Positions 1 to 5,569 of a DNA stretch of 6,985 bases are shown in pieces. A program made the position numbers and the translations under genes. Source of the DNA: Elusimicrobiota bacterium (lineage in GTDB: Bacteria; CG03; SLGR01; PWQF01); NCBI GenBank assembly GCA_003557485.1, contig PWOI01000135.1, positions 1 to 6,985 on the forward strand, given 5' to 3'. A model generated the notes under the pieces. It searched no databases and was not told the DNA's origin. It saw nothing but the letters and a program-made list of their open reading frames with translations. Numbering within the stretch: position 1 is the stretch's first letter; every line of letters starts with the position of its first letter.

Positions 1-276
1 CGTAAGACCTTCAAGTGATACGTAAAGCGAATAATTGGGGCGGTTTCCGGCAAGAACCTCACCCCTCCGGTCCAGTATCTCACCACGGGGCGCCCTTATG
101 TAGGAGTAGTGTATCCTGTTTCTGTCGGCGCGGTTCAGATAATAACTACCCTGTACAAGCTGAAGCTGAACAAGACGAAGAAAAGTAATTAATGCAACTA
201 TACTGAGAACAATAACAGGCCACGACAGCATTTGAGTGCCGGAATTTCTCCAGAAATAATACTTTTTACCTGGCAT
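1..276 (-). CDS. mrdA: Penicillin-binding protein 2, 5' part (continues beyond window)
   Basis: PBP2 is the monofunctional transpeptidase that crosslinks peptidoglycan during lateral elongation, paired with RodA. Only the first 92 residues are present. They show a short basic cytoplasmic end, one membrane helix (about 18-34, LSWPVIVLSIVALITFL), the RLVQLQLVQG turn (34-43) and the class B PBP signature RAPRGEILDRRGEVLAGN (61-78) with NYSL after it. The transpeptidase SxxK motif lies outside the window. I chose the ATG at 276, which overlaps the end of mreD by 11 nt; an in-frame ATG at 231 is possible but would leave only two residues before the membrane helix. The ATG has a poor Shine-Dalgarno, consistent with coupling. 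A divisome class B PBP (FtsI) is the alternative, but the mreBCD context favours PBP2. Confidence 0.94.
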   Translation of the reverse strand, partial: MPGKKYYFWRNSGTQMLSWPVIVLSIVALITFLRLVQLQLVQGSYYLNRADRNRIHYSYIRAPRGEILDRRGEVLAGNRPNYSLYVSLEGLT

Positions 277-718
277 AGATAAAAATAATTATTTTATAAA
301 CAACGGGTGAAACCAATGCATTTAAAGCCGAATATAATATTATCGAACCGATACTTAAAGTATAAGGTTCACCGAATATTATTCTAAGCAGAACAGATGA
401 AAAGCTGTATATTACAATAAGAATAAAGGTCATAAAAAACTGAAAAACGACATTGCCTTCAGAAAATTTTCCTTTCATTCCTCCAGCTGTAAAGCCCAGC
501 AAAGTTCTCAGAATGACTCTTTCACCCAGAAGTCCGGCAGTCAACAGATCCTCGAGCAAACCTGAAAAAAAACCGAACGACTGTCCCTGTCCTTTTCCTC
601 TTACAAGAGCAATATTAATTGTCATCAGAGTAAGGAGATTAATTCCAGCAGCACCGGACCCAAGGTGCCTGTGTAGAAGGATATGAATAATGAAACCTGT
701 TACTATAAGGACGGACAT
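266..718 (-). CDS. mreD: Rod shape-determining protein MreD
   Basis: MreD is a small polytopic inner-membrane protein of the elongasome that works with MreC and PBP2. The 150-residue product is mostly hydrophobic, with about five or six membrane segments (near 2-16, 24-40, 47-65, 67-82, 91-115 and 121-147). The best conserved feature is GFFSGLLEDLLTAGLLG (49-65), the family motif with an acidic residue within a glycine- and leucine-rich helix. Sequence alone would be weak evidence because MreD diverges fast, but its position between mreC and the PBP2 gene makes the call firm. It begins at the TAATG junction with mreC and ends 11 nt inside the next gene (ATGCCAGGTAA), so all three are probably coupled. 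Confidence 0.93.
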   Translation of the reverse strand: MSVLIVTGFIIHILLHRHLGSGAAGINLLTLMTINIALVRGKGQGQSFGFFSGLLEDLLTAGLLGERVILRTLLGFTAGGMKGKFSEGNVVFQFFMTFILIVIYSFSSVLLRIIFGEPYTLSIGSIILYSALNALVSPVVYKIIIFIYAR

Positions 719-1548
719 TATTGAGAATGCTCCTTCACAAGACTTCCGATCTTAATTACATGCACATATCTTGCGTTTTGCGGATATATAAAAGGCCTTA
801 CAGAAACAGTTTTACCCATAGAAAACTCACGGGTTTTTATCTCCATTGCCGTACCCACGGCAAGGCCGCCGGGAAAAATACCTCCTGTACCGCAGGTATA
901 TATTTCACATCCGGTCCTTATATCAGAACCGGGAGGAACATAATCAAACTGTATGTCCCAACCTCCGTTTCCCGCAATAACTCCACGCACATTACCCCCG
1001 GTTATTCCACCGGCCCTGAACTCTGTAGAAGTCAACAGTAGCACTTTTGATGAATTTTCAAATGTTTCATTTACACGGCCTATAAGCACTCTACGCCGAC
1101 CCATTATTTTTACTACTGCATCATTTTTTTTTATACCGTCTGCCCGGCCGCGGTTTATCACAAATTCATCAAAATAATTTTCAGGAGTATGTACGGAAAC
1201 ACGGGCAGCTACTGCTTCTGCAGGGATAAAATCTTCAAAATCAAAAATTTTTCTGAAAGCGTTATATTCATCAAGTACAGCCTTAACATCCCGAAATTCT
1301 CTCGTAAGGCGTTCTTTTTCTTTTTTTAGCAGAGAGTGAGCTTTGTAAAGATCACTTAGAGTGCGGCCTCTTTCCCCGAAAACTCTAATGCTGTCAAATG
1401 GATATTTAATAATCTCAGAGACAGGAAAAAGTATATTTACCGCAACACGGCGGATATTACTGACTGGCCTGACTGTATTGGAAAGTAAAAAAAGTCCGCT
1501 AAGGACTATAAGTACCCAGAAAGTGTTTTTTTCTCTGCTGTTTTTCAA
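718..1548 (-). CDS. mreC: Rod shape-determining protein MreC
   Basis: MreC is a bitopic inner-membrane protein whose periplasmic part binds and activates PBP2 in the elongasome. The 276 residues have a short basic cytoplasmic end, one membrane helix (about 10-26, FWVLIVLSGLFLLSNTV), a charged probable coiled coil (about 60-100) and the paired beta-barrel domain. Family marks include FVINRGRADGI (129-139), the VLIGRV..TFENSSKVLLLT segment (154-173), FDYVPPG (201-207) and GTGGIFPGGLAVG (220-232). Two periplasmic cysteines, C214 and C219, stand where GD.V.TSG is usual. The start is TTG with no visible Shine-Dalgarno; a stop four codons upstream (1561-1563) rules out a longer form, and no better start precedes the membrane helix. 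Its stop overlaps the mreD ATG by one nt. Confidence 0.95.
   Translation of the reverse strand: MKNSREKNTFWVLIVLSGLFLLSNTVRPVSNIRRVAVNILFPVSEIIKYPFDSIRVFGERGRTLSDLYKAHSLLKKEKERLTREFRDVKAVLDEYNAFRKIFDFEDFIPAEAVAARVSVHTPENYFDEFVINRGRADGIKKNDAVVKIMGRRRVLIGRVNETFENSSKVLLLTSTEFRAGGITGGNVRGVIAGNGGWDIQFDYVPPGSDIRTGCEIYTCGTGGIFPGGLAVGTAMEIKTREFSMGKTVSVRPFIYPQNARYVHVIKIGSLVKEHSQ
730..735 (-). promoter_or_regulatory. Shine-Dalgarno of mreD inside mreC
   Basis: The coding strand reads AAGGAG in the last codons of mreC, 11 nt before the mreD ATG at 718. The spacing is slightly long but the match is good, and it supports that start at the TAATG stop-start junction. Confidence 0.65.
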
Positions 1549-1559
1549 AACTAATAAAT

Positions 1560-1588
1560 CTTATAATAAAGAAAGAAGTCCGTTTGAA
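1560..1588 (-). promoter_or_regulatory. Candidate internal promoter ahead of mreC
   Basis: The coding strand carries TTCAAA (1588-1583), a 17-nt spacer and TATAAG (1565-1560), matching 4 of 6 and 5 of 6 bases of the sigma70-type -35 and -10 consensus with ideal spacing. Transcription would start only a few bases before the mreC TTG. AT-rich sequence yields such matches by chance, so this is tentative. It overlaps the weak hairpin. Confidence 0.3.
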
Positions 1589-1593
1589 GGACC
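1577..1593 (-). promoter_or_regulatory. Weak hairpin with U-rich flank in the mreB-mreC gap
   Basis: The coding strand can pair GGTCC with GGACT (four Watson-Crick pairs and one wobble, 7-nt loop), followed by the pyrimidine-rich TCTTTCTTT. This resembles a weak attenuator or partial terminator that could lower mreC expression relative to mreB. The stem is too short to call a true terminator. Confidence 0.25.
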
Positions 1594-1626
1594 GGAAGGA
1601 AGCTGTACTAAAGTGATCTTAGGTTT

Positions 1627-2676
1627 TTATTCTCTATGTTCTCTGGTGCCGAGTGAATACAACTGATTTTTTCTGAGGTTCTGCATCTGTTCAAGATATT
1701 TTCCTGCCCCCATAACAACACAGTTCATTGGCTCGTCAACTACATGAACGGGGAGTTTTGTCTCCTCGCTTAAAAGTTTATCTATTCCACCTAAAAGCGC
1801 ACCGCCTCCAATAAGGACTATACCTCTGTCCACTATATCGGCCGACAGTTCAGGCGGAGTCTGGTTTAGAGTCTCCTTAATCACTTTAAGCATCTCTTTC
1901 ATCGGTTCATTCAGGGATTCCCTTATATCGTCAGTTGAAATTAAAATCGTCTTGGGAAGGCCAGTTACCAGATCTCTCCCCTTTATTTCCATTTCTCTTA
2001 CCTGTGAACCGGGATATACAGATCCTATTTTAATTTTAGCTTCTTCCGCTGTTCTTTCACCTATAATAAGGTTCTCCTTCTCCTTAAAATACTCCATTAT
2101 TGCTTTATCAAAATCATCACCGGCAACGCGGACAGCGTTGCTAAGCACCATGCCGCCAAGAGAAATAACCGCGACTTCCGTAGTGCCTCCTCCTATATCA
2201 ACTACCATGTTTCCTGCAGGCTCATGAACAGGAAGCTCGGCTCCTATAGCAGCAGCCATAGGCTCTTCAATTACATATACCTCACGGGCGCCGGCGCGCT
2301 CTGCAGATTCCCTCACAGCTCTCCTTTCAACTTCAGTGCAGGCGGAGGGTACGCTTATAACTATCCTGGGATGAAGTAGACTCTTTCGGGCATGCACCTT
2401 TCTTATGAAATATCTTATCATCCTTTCTGTGGTATCAAAATCTGCTATAACCCCGTTGCGCAAAGGACGGACTGCGGTTATGTTTGCAGGGGTTCTTCCA
2501 AGCATACGCTTGGCATCGATTCCCACTGCCATTATCTCACCGGTATCGCGGTTGGTTGCTACTACGGAAGGTTCCCTTAAAACTATTCCTCTTCCTTTTA
2601 CATATACAAGGACATTGGCCGTACCAAGGTCAATACCCATATCATTTGAAAACAGTCCGTATAAAAAGTTAAACAT
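1627..2676 (-). CDS. mreB: Rod shape-determining protein MreB (bacterial actin)
   Basis: MreB polymerises into membrane-bound filaments that orient the peptidoglycan elongation machinery. The 349 residues show the actin-fold nucleotide site: phosphate loop 1 at [10 protein letters not shown] (16-25), [15 protein letters not shown] (107-121), the catalytic-region [11 protein letters not shown] (136-146), phosphate loop 2 at [11 protein letters not shown] (160-170), GDDFD (186-190) and the adenosine motif [13 protein letters not shown] (287-299). The first ten residues ([10 protein letters not shown]) are hydrophobic and amphipathic, as in MreBs that bind membrane directly. The C-terminus (about 330-349) is charged and variable. 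The ATG lies within the rplQ end (ATGTTTAA, 8-nt overlap) with no clear Shine-Dalgarno, pointing to translation by re-initiation after rplQ. A 78-nt gap follows before mreC. Confidence 0.98.
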   Translation of the reverse strand: MFNFLYGLFSNDMGIDLGTANVLVYVKGRGIVLREPSVVATNRDTGEIMAVGIDAKRMLGRTPANITAVRPLRNGVIADFDTTERMIRYFIRKVHARKSLLHPRIVISVPSACTEVERRAVRESAERAGAREVYVIEEPMAAAIGAELPVHEPAGNMVVDIGGGTTEVAVISLGGMVLSNAVRVAGDDFDKAIMEYFKEKENLIIGERTAEEAKIKIGSVYPGSQVREMEIKGRDLVTGLPKTILISTDDIRESLNEPMKEMLKVIKETLNQTPPELSADIVDRGIVLIGGGALLGGIDKLLSEETKLPVHVVDEPMNCVVMGAGKYLEQMQNLRKNQLYSLGTREHRE

Positions 2677-2986
2677 TTATTATTTCAAGGATACACTGCT
2701 GCCGGCCGTCACCCTTTCTGGTTTCAGTGCGCAGAAGCCGTGTATAACCTCCCCGCCTTTCGGAGTTAGCCGGCCCAAGCTCGGAAAAAAGAATCCTTAC
2801 TCCTTCTTTGGGTAAATATTTTGCGGCATATCTTCTTCCGGTTACAGTATCCTTTTTAGCACGGCTTATCAAACGCTCAACTCTGCTTTTCACTTTCTTG
2901 GCCCTCGGCACAGAAGTATTTATGCGCTTATTGAGTATAAGCTGATAGGTCAGATTCCTGATATTATGTTTCTGCTTTGTATTCAC
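2669..2986 (-). CDS. rplQ: 50S ribosomal protein L17, short N-terminus
   Basis: L17 is a 50S protein at the edge of the peptide exit side. The 105-residue product matches the family from [21 protein letters not shown] (residues 10-30) through [10 protein letters not shown] (37-46), the LFSELGP motif (66-72), [10 protein letters not shown] (77-86) and the final ILEIINV. It lacks the basic N-terminal tail (MRHR..GRKL.R...HR type) found in nearly all L17, and is about a dozen residues shorter than E. coli L17 at that end. The start is GTG, overlapping the rpoA TAG by one nt (TAGTG) behind a fair AGAGGA. The frame upstream stays open to about 3044 but holds no ATG, GTG or TTG, so a longer form is not supported. 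Its stop overlaps the mreB start by 8 nt. Confidence 0.95.
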   Translation of the reverse strand: MNTKQKHNIRNLTYQLILNKRINTSVPRAKKVKSRVERLISRAKKDTVTGRRYAAKYLPKEGVRILFSELGPANSERRGGYTRLLRTETRKGDGRQQCILEIINV

Positions 2987-3960
2987 TATTTTTCTTCCTC
3001 TGTAACTTTGAGCTGCAACTGTGTTTCCCTTTCGCTGTTGAACTTATCAAGCTTTTCATCCAGTTCCTGCAGGTATTTATCTCCCAACCCAGGTGTTTCA
3101 CCAATTTCATCCCTGGACATAGCTACTAAATCTCCTATTGTTTTTATCTGGGCTTCGCCGGAAAGAAGGTTTTCCAGCCTGGTACTGAAGTTCAATTCCT
3201 GTAGTGGCAGATCAAGCATTTTTTCTTTTTCAGCTTCAAGCGCAGCGTCAGTATCACCCAGTTCAACCTTTATTTCCGGCACATCAAAAGCTTCTGTTGT
3301 CTGCTGAAGTATTTGAGAAGCATAGGCTACAGCAATCGGTGGAGTTACGCTGCCGTCACTCCATACTTCAAGTATAAGGCGATCATAATCCATAGCCTGT
3401 CCGACGCGGGCTATATCAACATCATAGTTTACCTTTTTTATAGGAGAAAAGGATGCGTCAAGGGGAATCTCACCTATCTGTGACTCTTCGCGCTGCTTCT
3501 CTGTTACAGGGCGGTATCCCCGTCCTTGCTCAACAGTAGCCTCAATATATAATTTCGCATTATCGCTAAGCGTCGCTATATGATTCTCAGGGTTCATAAG
3601 TTTCATTGATTCCGTCAGCTTAAAATCAGAACCCTTAATTTCTCCGGCGCCGGACGTTTCAAGTGTTATACGCTGAGGTTCATCGGTAAAGATCTTAAAT
3701 CTTAACTGTTTAAGATTAAAAATTATTTCCATAACGTCCTCTTTAACGCCGGAAAGCGAAGCATACTCGTGAGGAGCGCCTTCAATTTTAACGGAAGTAA
3801 TAACCGATCCCACCAAGGAAGAAAGAAGAATTCTTCTTAAAGAATTTCCTATTGTATGGGCATATCCTTTTTCGAACGGCTCCCCTGAAAGCTTGCCGTA
3901 ACTGTCATTTAAATCCATCCATTTTATCTTCGTGGGAAGTTGAAAATCCCTGAGTTTCAT
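2986..3960 (-). CDS. rpoA: DNA-directed RNA polymerase subunit alpha
   Basis: Two alpha subunits form the platform on which beta and beta' assemble; the C-terminal domain binds UP-element DNA and activators. The 324 residues are of normal length. The N-terminal domain shows GYAHTIGNSLRRILLSSLVG (32-51), the VKIEGAPHEYASLSGVKEDV segment (57-76) and NYDVD..RVGQ..DYDRLILEV..DGSV.P (178-207). A linker of about 225-248 leads to the C-terminal domain, LDLPLQEL (249-256) to EKL (304). The DNA-binding arginine (R261, E. coli R265), N264, G293, K295 and E299 are kept. The family serine of the GKKSL motif is a tyrosine (GDKYL), and one residue appears inserted before IGDLV. An acidic tail (TEEEK) follows. 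The TAG stop shares its G with the rplQ GTG start. Confidence 0.98.
   Translation of the reverse strand: MKLRDFQLPTKIKWMDLNDSYGKLSGEPFEKGYAHTIGNSLRRILLSSLVGSVITSVKIEGAPHEYASLSGVKEDVMEIIFNLKQLRFKIFTDEPQRITLETSGAGEIKGSDFKLTESMKLMNPENHIATLSDNAKLYIEATVEQGRGYRPVTEKQREESQIGEIPLDASFSPIKKVNYDVDIARVGQAMDYDRLILEVWSDGSVTPPIAVAYASQILQQTTEAFDVPEIKVELGDTDAALEAEKEKMLDLPLQELNFSTRLENLLSGEAQIKTIGDLVAMSRDEIGETPGLGDKYLQELDEKLDKFNSERETQLQLKVTEEEK
2996..3001 (-). promoter_or_regulatory. Shine-Dalgarno of rplQ inside rpoA
   Basis: The coding strand reads AGAGGA within the last codons of rpoA, 9 nt before the GTG at 2986. It supports that GTG as the true L17 start. This matters because the protein is short at its N-terminus. 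Confidence 0.65.
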
Positions 3961-3966
3961 CTAAGT

Positions 3967-3975
3967 CCTCCTCCT
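3967..3975 (-). promoter_or_regulatory. Strong Shine-Dalgarno of rpoA
   Basis: The coding strand reads AGGAGGAGG, ending 6 nt before the rpoA ATG at 3960. It is among the strongest sites in the window. This suggests that rpoA is initiated independently of rpsD, which ends 48 nt upstream. Confidence 0.85.
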
Positions 3976-3979
3976 TTTA

Positions 3980-4000
3980 GTGTTACCTTTTTTTTAACAC
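3980..4000 (-). promoter_or_regulatory. Small hairpin in the rpsD-rpoA gap
   Basis: The coding strand has a perfect 6-bp inverted repeat, GTGTTA and TAACAC (arms 4000-3995 and 3985-3980), around a 9-nt loop of seven A and two G. It lies in the only real gap of the ribosomal part, just upstream of the rpoA ribosome binding site. The stem is AT-rich and not followed by a U-run, so it is not a terminator. It may be an RNA control element, a processing site, or chance. Confidence 0.35.
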
Positions 4001-4008
4001 CCGGTAAA

Positions 4009-4650
4009 TTACTTACTATATAGCTCAACTATAAGGTTTTCGCTTACTTCACCTCCGCAGAGAGTGATTTCATCTCTCGTCGGCATCCTTAAAATCTCAC
4101 CCTTTCTGGCTGCCGTATCAGATTTAAACCATTCGGGCTGCGGCATTTTCTCAGATTCCTCTATAGAATCTTTAACCGGTTCAATATCCGAACTTTTCCC
4201 TCTTATAGAAATCAAGTCGCCCTGCTTTACTACATAGGAAGAAATATTACAAATTTTTGAATTAACCAGAACATGACCGTGGTTTATAATCTGTCTTGCC
4301 TGCTTTATTGAAAGACTAAAGCCCATAAGGCGCAGTACGTTGTCCAAACGTGTTTCCAGTAAAATAAGGAGATTTGCTCCCGTAGGACCCGGCTGTTTTT
4401 CTGCAATCCCAAAAAACTTTCTGAATTGCTTCTCTGTCATCTGGACGGTCCTTTTAACTTTCTGTTTTTCCCTCAGCTGCAATCCATATCCTGATTTTCT
4501 GTATCTTCCGGAACTGCCATGCTGCCCGGGCGGATATTCCCTTTTCTCAATAGAACATTTTGCAGTAGCGCACCTTTTTCCTTTAAGAAAAAGTTTTTCC
4601 CCTTCCCTTCGGCATAATTTGCAAACCGGGCCTCTGTAAACTGCACACAT
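4009..4650 (-). CDS. rpsD: 30S ribosomal protein S4, zinc (C+) form
   Basis: S4 is a primary 16S rRNA-binding protein that nucleates 30S assembly and, in several bacteria, represses its own operon. The 213 residues begin with the zinc-binding N-terminus: C10, C13, C27 and C32 match the four-cysteine site of Thermus S4, shifted by one. The REYPPGQHG motif (37-45) and the helical region to about residue 95 follow. The S4 RNA-binding fold covers roughly 101-150 (LETRLDNVLRLMGF, ARQIINHGHVLVN, VKQGDLISI). The C-terminus carries PEWF, LRMPTRDEI and ENLIVELYSK, with a slightly longer loop (CGGEVS) than usual ahead of the last strand. It starts 4 nt after rpsK. Whether it also regulates the operon is not shown by the sequence. 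Confidence 0.98.
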   Translation of the reverse strand: MCAVYRGPVCKLCRREGEKLFLKGKRCATAKCSIEKREYPPGQHGSSGRYRKSGYGLQLREKQKVKRTVQMTEKQFRKFFGIAEKQPGPTGANLLILLETRLDNVLRLMGFSLSIKQARQIINHGHVLVNSKICNISSYVVKQGDLISIRGKSSDIEPVKDSIEESEKMPQPEWFKSDTAARKGEILRMPTRDEITLCGGEVSENLIVELYSK

Positions 4651-4654
4651 AATC

Positions 4655-5053
4655 TTATACCCTCCTGGGACGCGGTGAACGGCAGCCGTTGTGCGGCACC
4701 GGCGTTATATCCTGCAATGAATTAATTTTAAGGCCGGCTGCTTCCAGGTTTCTAACGGCTGTTTCTCTTGAAGAACCGGGGCCTTTTATCTTAACATCCA
4801 CTTCCCTCAGACCATTTTCTTTTATTGCCCTGCCCACTGCCTGTTCAGCAGCAAGCCCTCCGGCGTAAGCTGTCCCCTTTTTGGACCCTTTCATTCCGGA
4901 AGTGCCGGCAGAAGCCCAAGTCAGAACGTTACCTTCCATATCGGTTACCGACACAACAGTGTTGTTAAAGGTACTTTTAATATAAACTATACCCTTACTT
5001 ACATTTCGTTTTTTCTTTTTTTTCTTTTTCTTTATCTGTGCTTTTTTTGCCAT
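4655..5053 (-). CDS. rpsK: 30S ribosomal protein S11
   Basis: S11 sits on the 30S platform near the mRNA exit and the Shine-Dalgarno helix. The 132-residue product has the family core: [18 protein letters not shown] (21-38), [20 protein letters not shown] (46-65), [19 protein letters not shown] (89-107) and the [10 protein letters not shown] block (116-125). Two things are unusual. The N-terminal tail holds eight lysines in a row (residues 8-15) encoded by almost pure A. The C-terminus reads [10 protein letters not shown] where the family nearly always has GCRPPKRRRV. No good Shine-Dalgarno precedes it, and coupling to rpsM over the 2-nt gap is likely. Its last arginine codons (AGG AGG) double as the ribosome binding site of rpsD. 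Confidence 0.98.
   Translation of the reverse strand: MAKKAQIKKKKKKKKRNVSKGIVYIKSTFNNTVVSVTDMEGNVLTWASAGTSGMKGSKKGTAYAGGLAAEQAVGRAIKENGLREVDVKIKGPGSSRETAVRNLEAAGLKINSLQDITPVPHNGCRSPRPRRV
4660..4666 (-). promoter_or_regulatory. Shine-Dalgarno of rpsD inside the end of rpsK
   Basis: The coding strand reads AGGAGGG, made by the AGG AGG codons of the last two arginines of S11 plus the G of the valine codon. It lies 9 nt before the rpsD ATG at 4650. The rpsK tail is thus constrained both as protein and as a ribosome binding site. Confidence 0.8.
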
Positions 5054-5055
5054 TG

Positions 5056-5424
5056 TTATACTGTCCGTTTCTTCTTAACAGGTCTGCCGCGTCCTTTTCT
5101 CGTTTTAGCGTTGGTCCGGGACCTCTGTCCTCTTACCGGAAGACCTCTCCGGTGGCGCAACCCTCTGTAAGAACCTATAGATTTAAGGCGGCGTATATCA
5201 TCCCTGATTTTTCTCTGCAGCTCGCCTTCTATCTTATATTCCTGTACAGCGCGCTGCAGCGAGTTTACCTCTTCCTCTGTAAGTTCTTTAGTTCTTTTTT
5301 CAGGATCGACCTTTGATTTCTCCAGAACTTCTGAAGCACGTACCGGCCCAATACCGTATATATAGGTCAATGCTACTTTTATTTTCTTTTCTTTATCTAA
5401 ATTTATTCCGGCAATTCTTGCCAT
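5056..5424 (-). CDS. rpsM: 30S ribosomal protein S13
   Basis: S13 lies in the 30S head, contacts 16S rRNA and the P-site tRNA, and forms bridges to the 50S subunit. The 122 residues match the usual length. Clear marks are MARIAGINL at the start, the near-universal ALTYIYGIG (18-26), a helix-two-turn-helix region through about residue 80, and the motif [21 protein letters not shown] (residues 88-108) before the basic tail ending KKKRTV. It has a strong ribosome binding site and is the first gene of the alpha-operon block (rpsM-rpsK-rpsD-rpoA-rplQ). The stop is 2 nt before the rpsK ATG (TAACAATG), so rpsK translation is probably coupled to it. Confidence 0.98.
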   Translation of the reverse strand: MARIAGINLDKEKKIKVALTYIYGIGPVRASEVLEKSKVDPEKRTKELTEEEVNSLQRAVQEYKIEGELQRKIRDDIRRLKSIGSYRGLRHRRGLPVRGQRSRTNAKTRKGRGRPVKKKRTV

Positions 5425-5430
5425 TTCTTA

Positions 5431-5438
5431 TCCTCCTT
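5431..5438 (-). promoter_or_regulatory. Strong Shine-Dalgarno of rpsM
   Basis: The coding strand reads AAGGAGGA, ending 6 nt before the rpsM ATG at 5424, a near-perfect match to the anti-Shine-Dalgarno. It occupies most of the 19-nt rpmJ-rpsM gap. That leaves no room for the long structured leader in which S4 represses the E. coli alpha operon. Confidence 0.85.
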
Positions 5439-5443
5439 GGGTC

Positions 5444-5557
5444 CTATCCCTGGCGCTGTTTGTGCCTGGGATCAGAGCATATAACTCTTACCACCCCTTT
5501 TCTTCTTATAACCTTGCAATTCGGGCACATTGGTTTTACTGAAGCTCGAACTTTCAT
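5444..5557 (-). CDS. rpmJ: 50S ribosomal protein L36, zinc (C+) form
   Basis: L36 is the smallest 50S protein and binds 23S rRNA near the base of the GTPase-associated region. The translation of 37 residues begins [14 protein letters not shown] and ends DPRHKQRQG, exactly the family length. The zinc-ribbon ligands C11, C14, C27 and H32 are all present, so this is the zinc-binding version rather than the zinc-independent paralogue that some bacteria induce on zinc starvation. An ATG two codons upstream (5563) would give MKMKVRAS, but the Shine-Dalgarno abuts that codon, so the downstream ATG is preferred. It lies 11 nt after infA and 19 nt before rpsM, its usual place between IF-1 and S13. Confidence 0.97.
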   Translation of the reverse strand: MKVRASVKPMCPNCKVIRRKGVVRVICSDPRHKQRQG

Positions 5558-5563
5558 TTTCAT

Positions 5564-5569
5564 CCTCCC
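5564..5569 (-). promoter_or_regulatory. Shine-Dalgarno of rpmJ (decides the start)
   Basis: The coding strand reads GGGAGG here, its first base being the last base of the infA TAG stop. It touches the ATG at 5563 but lies 6 nt before the ATG at 5557, which is a workable spacing. This favours the second ATG as the L36 start. Confidence 0.8.

Noticed and set aside
1577-1593. Rho-independent terminator after mreB
   Set aside because: The stem has only four Watson-Crick pairs plus a wobble, and the following tract is interrupted by C bases. It is kept only as a weak possible attenuator.
2405-2815. Plus-strand open frame of 136 codons opposite mreB and rplQ
   Set aside because: It lies antisense to two well-supported genes, shows no domain or compositional sign of a real protein, and has no credible ribosome binding context. 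The other plus-strand frames (for example near 721-1041, 2966-3307 and 5038-5612) are rejected for the same reason.
2984-3043. RpoA-L17 fusion by slippage on the five-A run before the rpoA stop, which would add a GRK-like sequence ahead of L17
   Set aside because: The frame upstream of the L17 start does read YRGRKIV, faintly like the missing GRKL tail. However, it comes from the Shine-Dalgarno and A-run, the spacing to the conserved part differs from the family, and no classical slippery heptamer is in register. Chance is the simpler reading.
5558-5563. ATG at 5563 as the rpmJ start
   Set aside because: The Shine-Dalgarno touches this codon, leaving no spacing, and the resulting MK extension is absent from the standard 37-residue L36.
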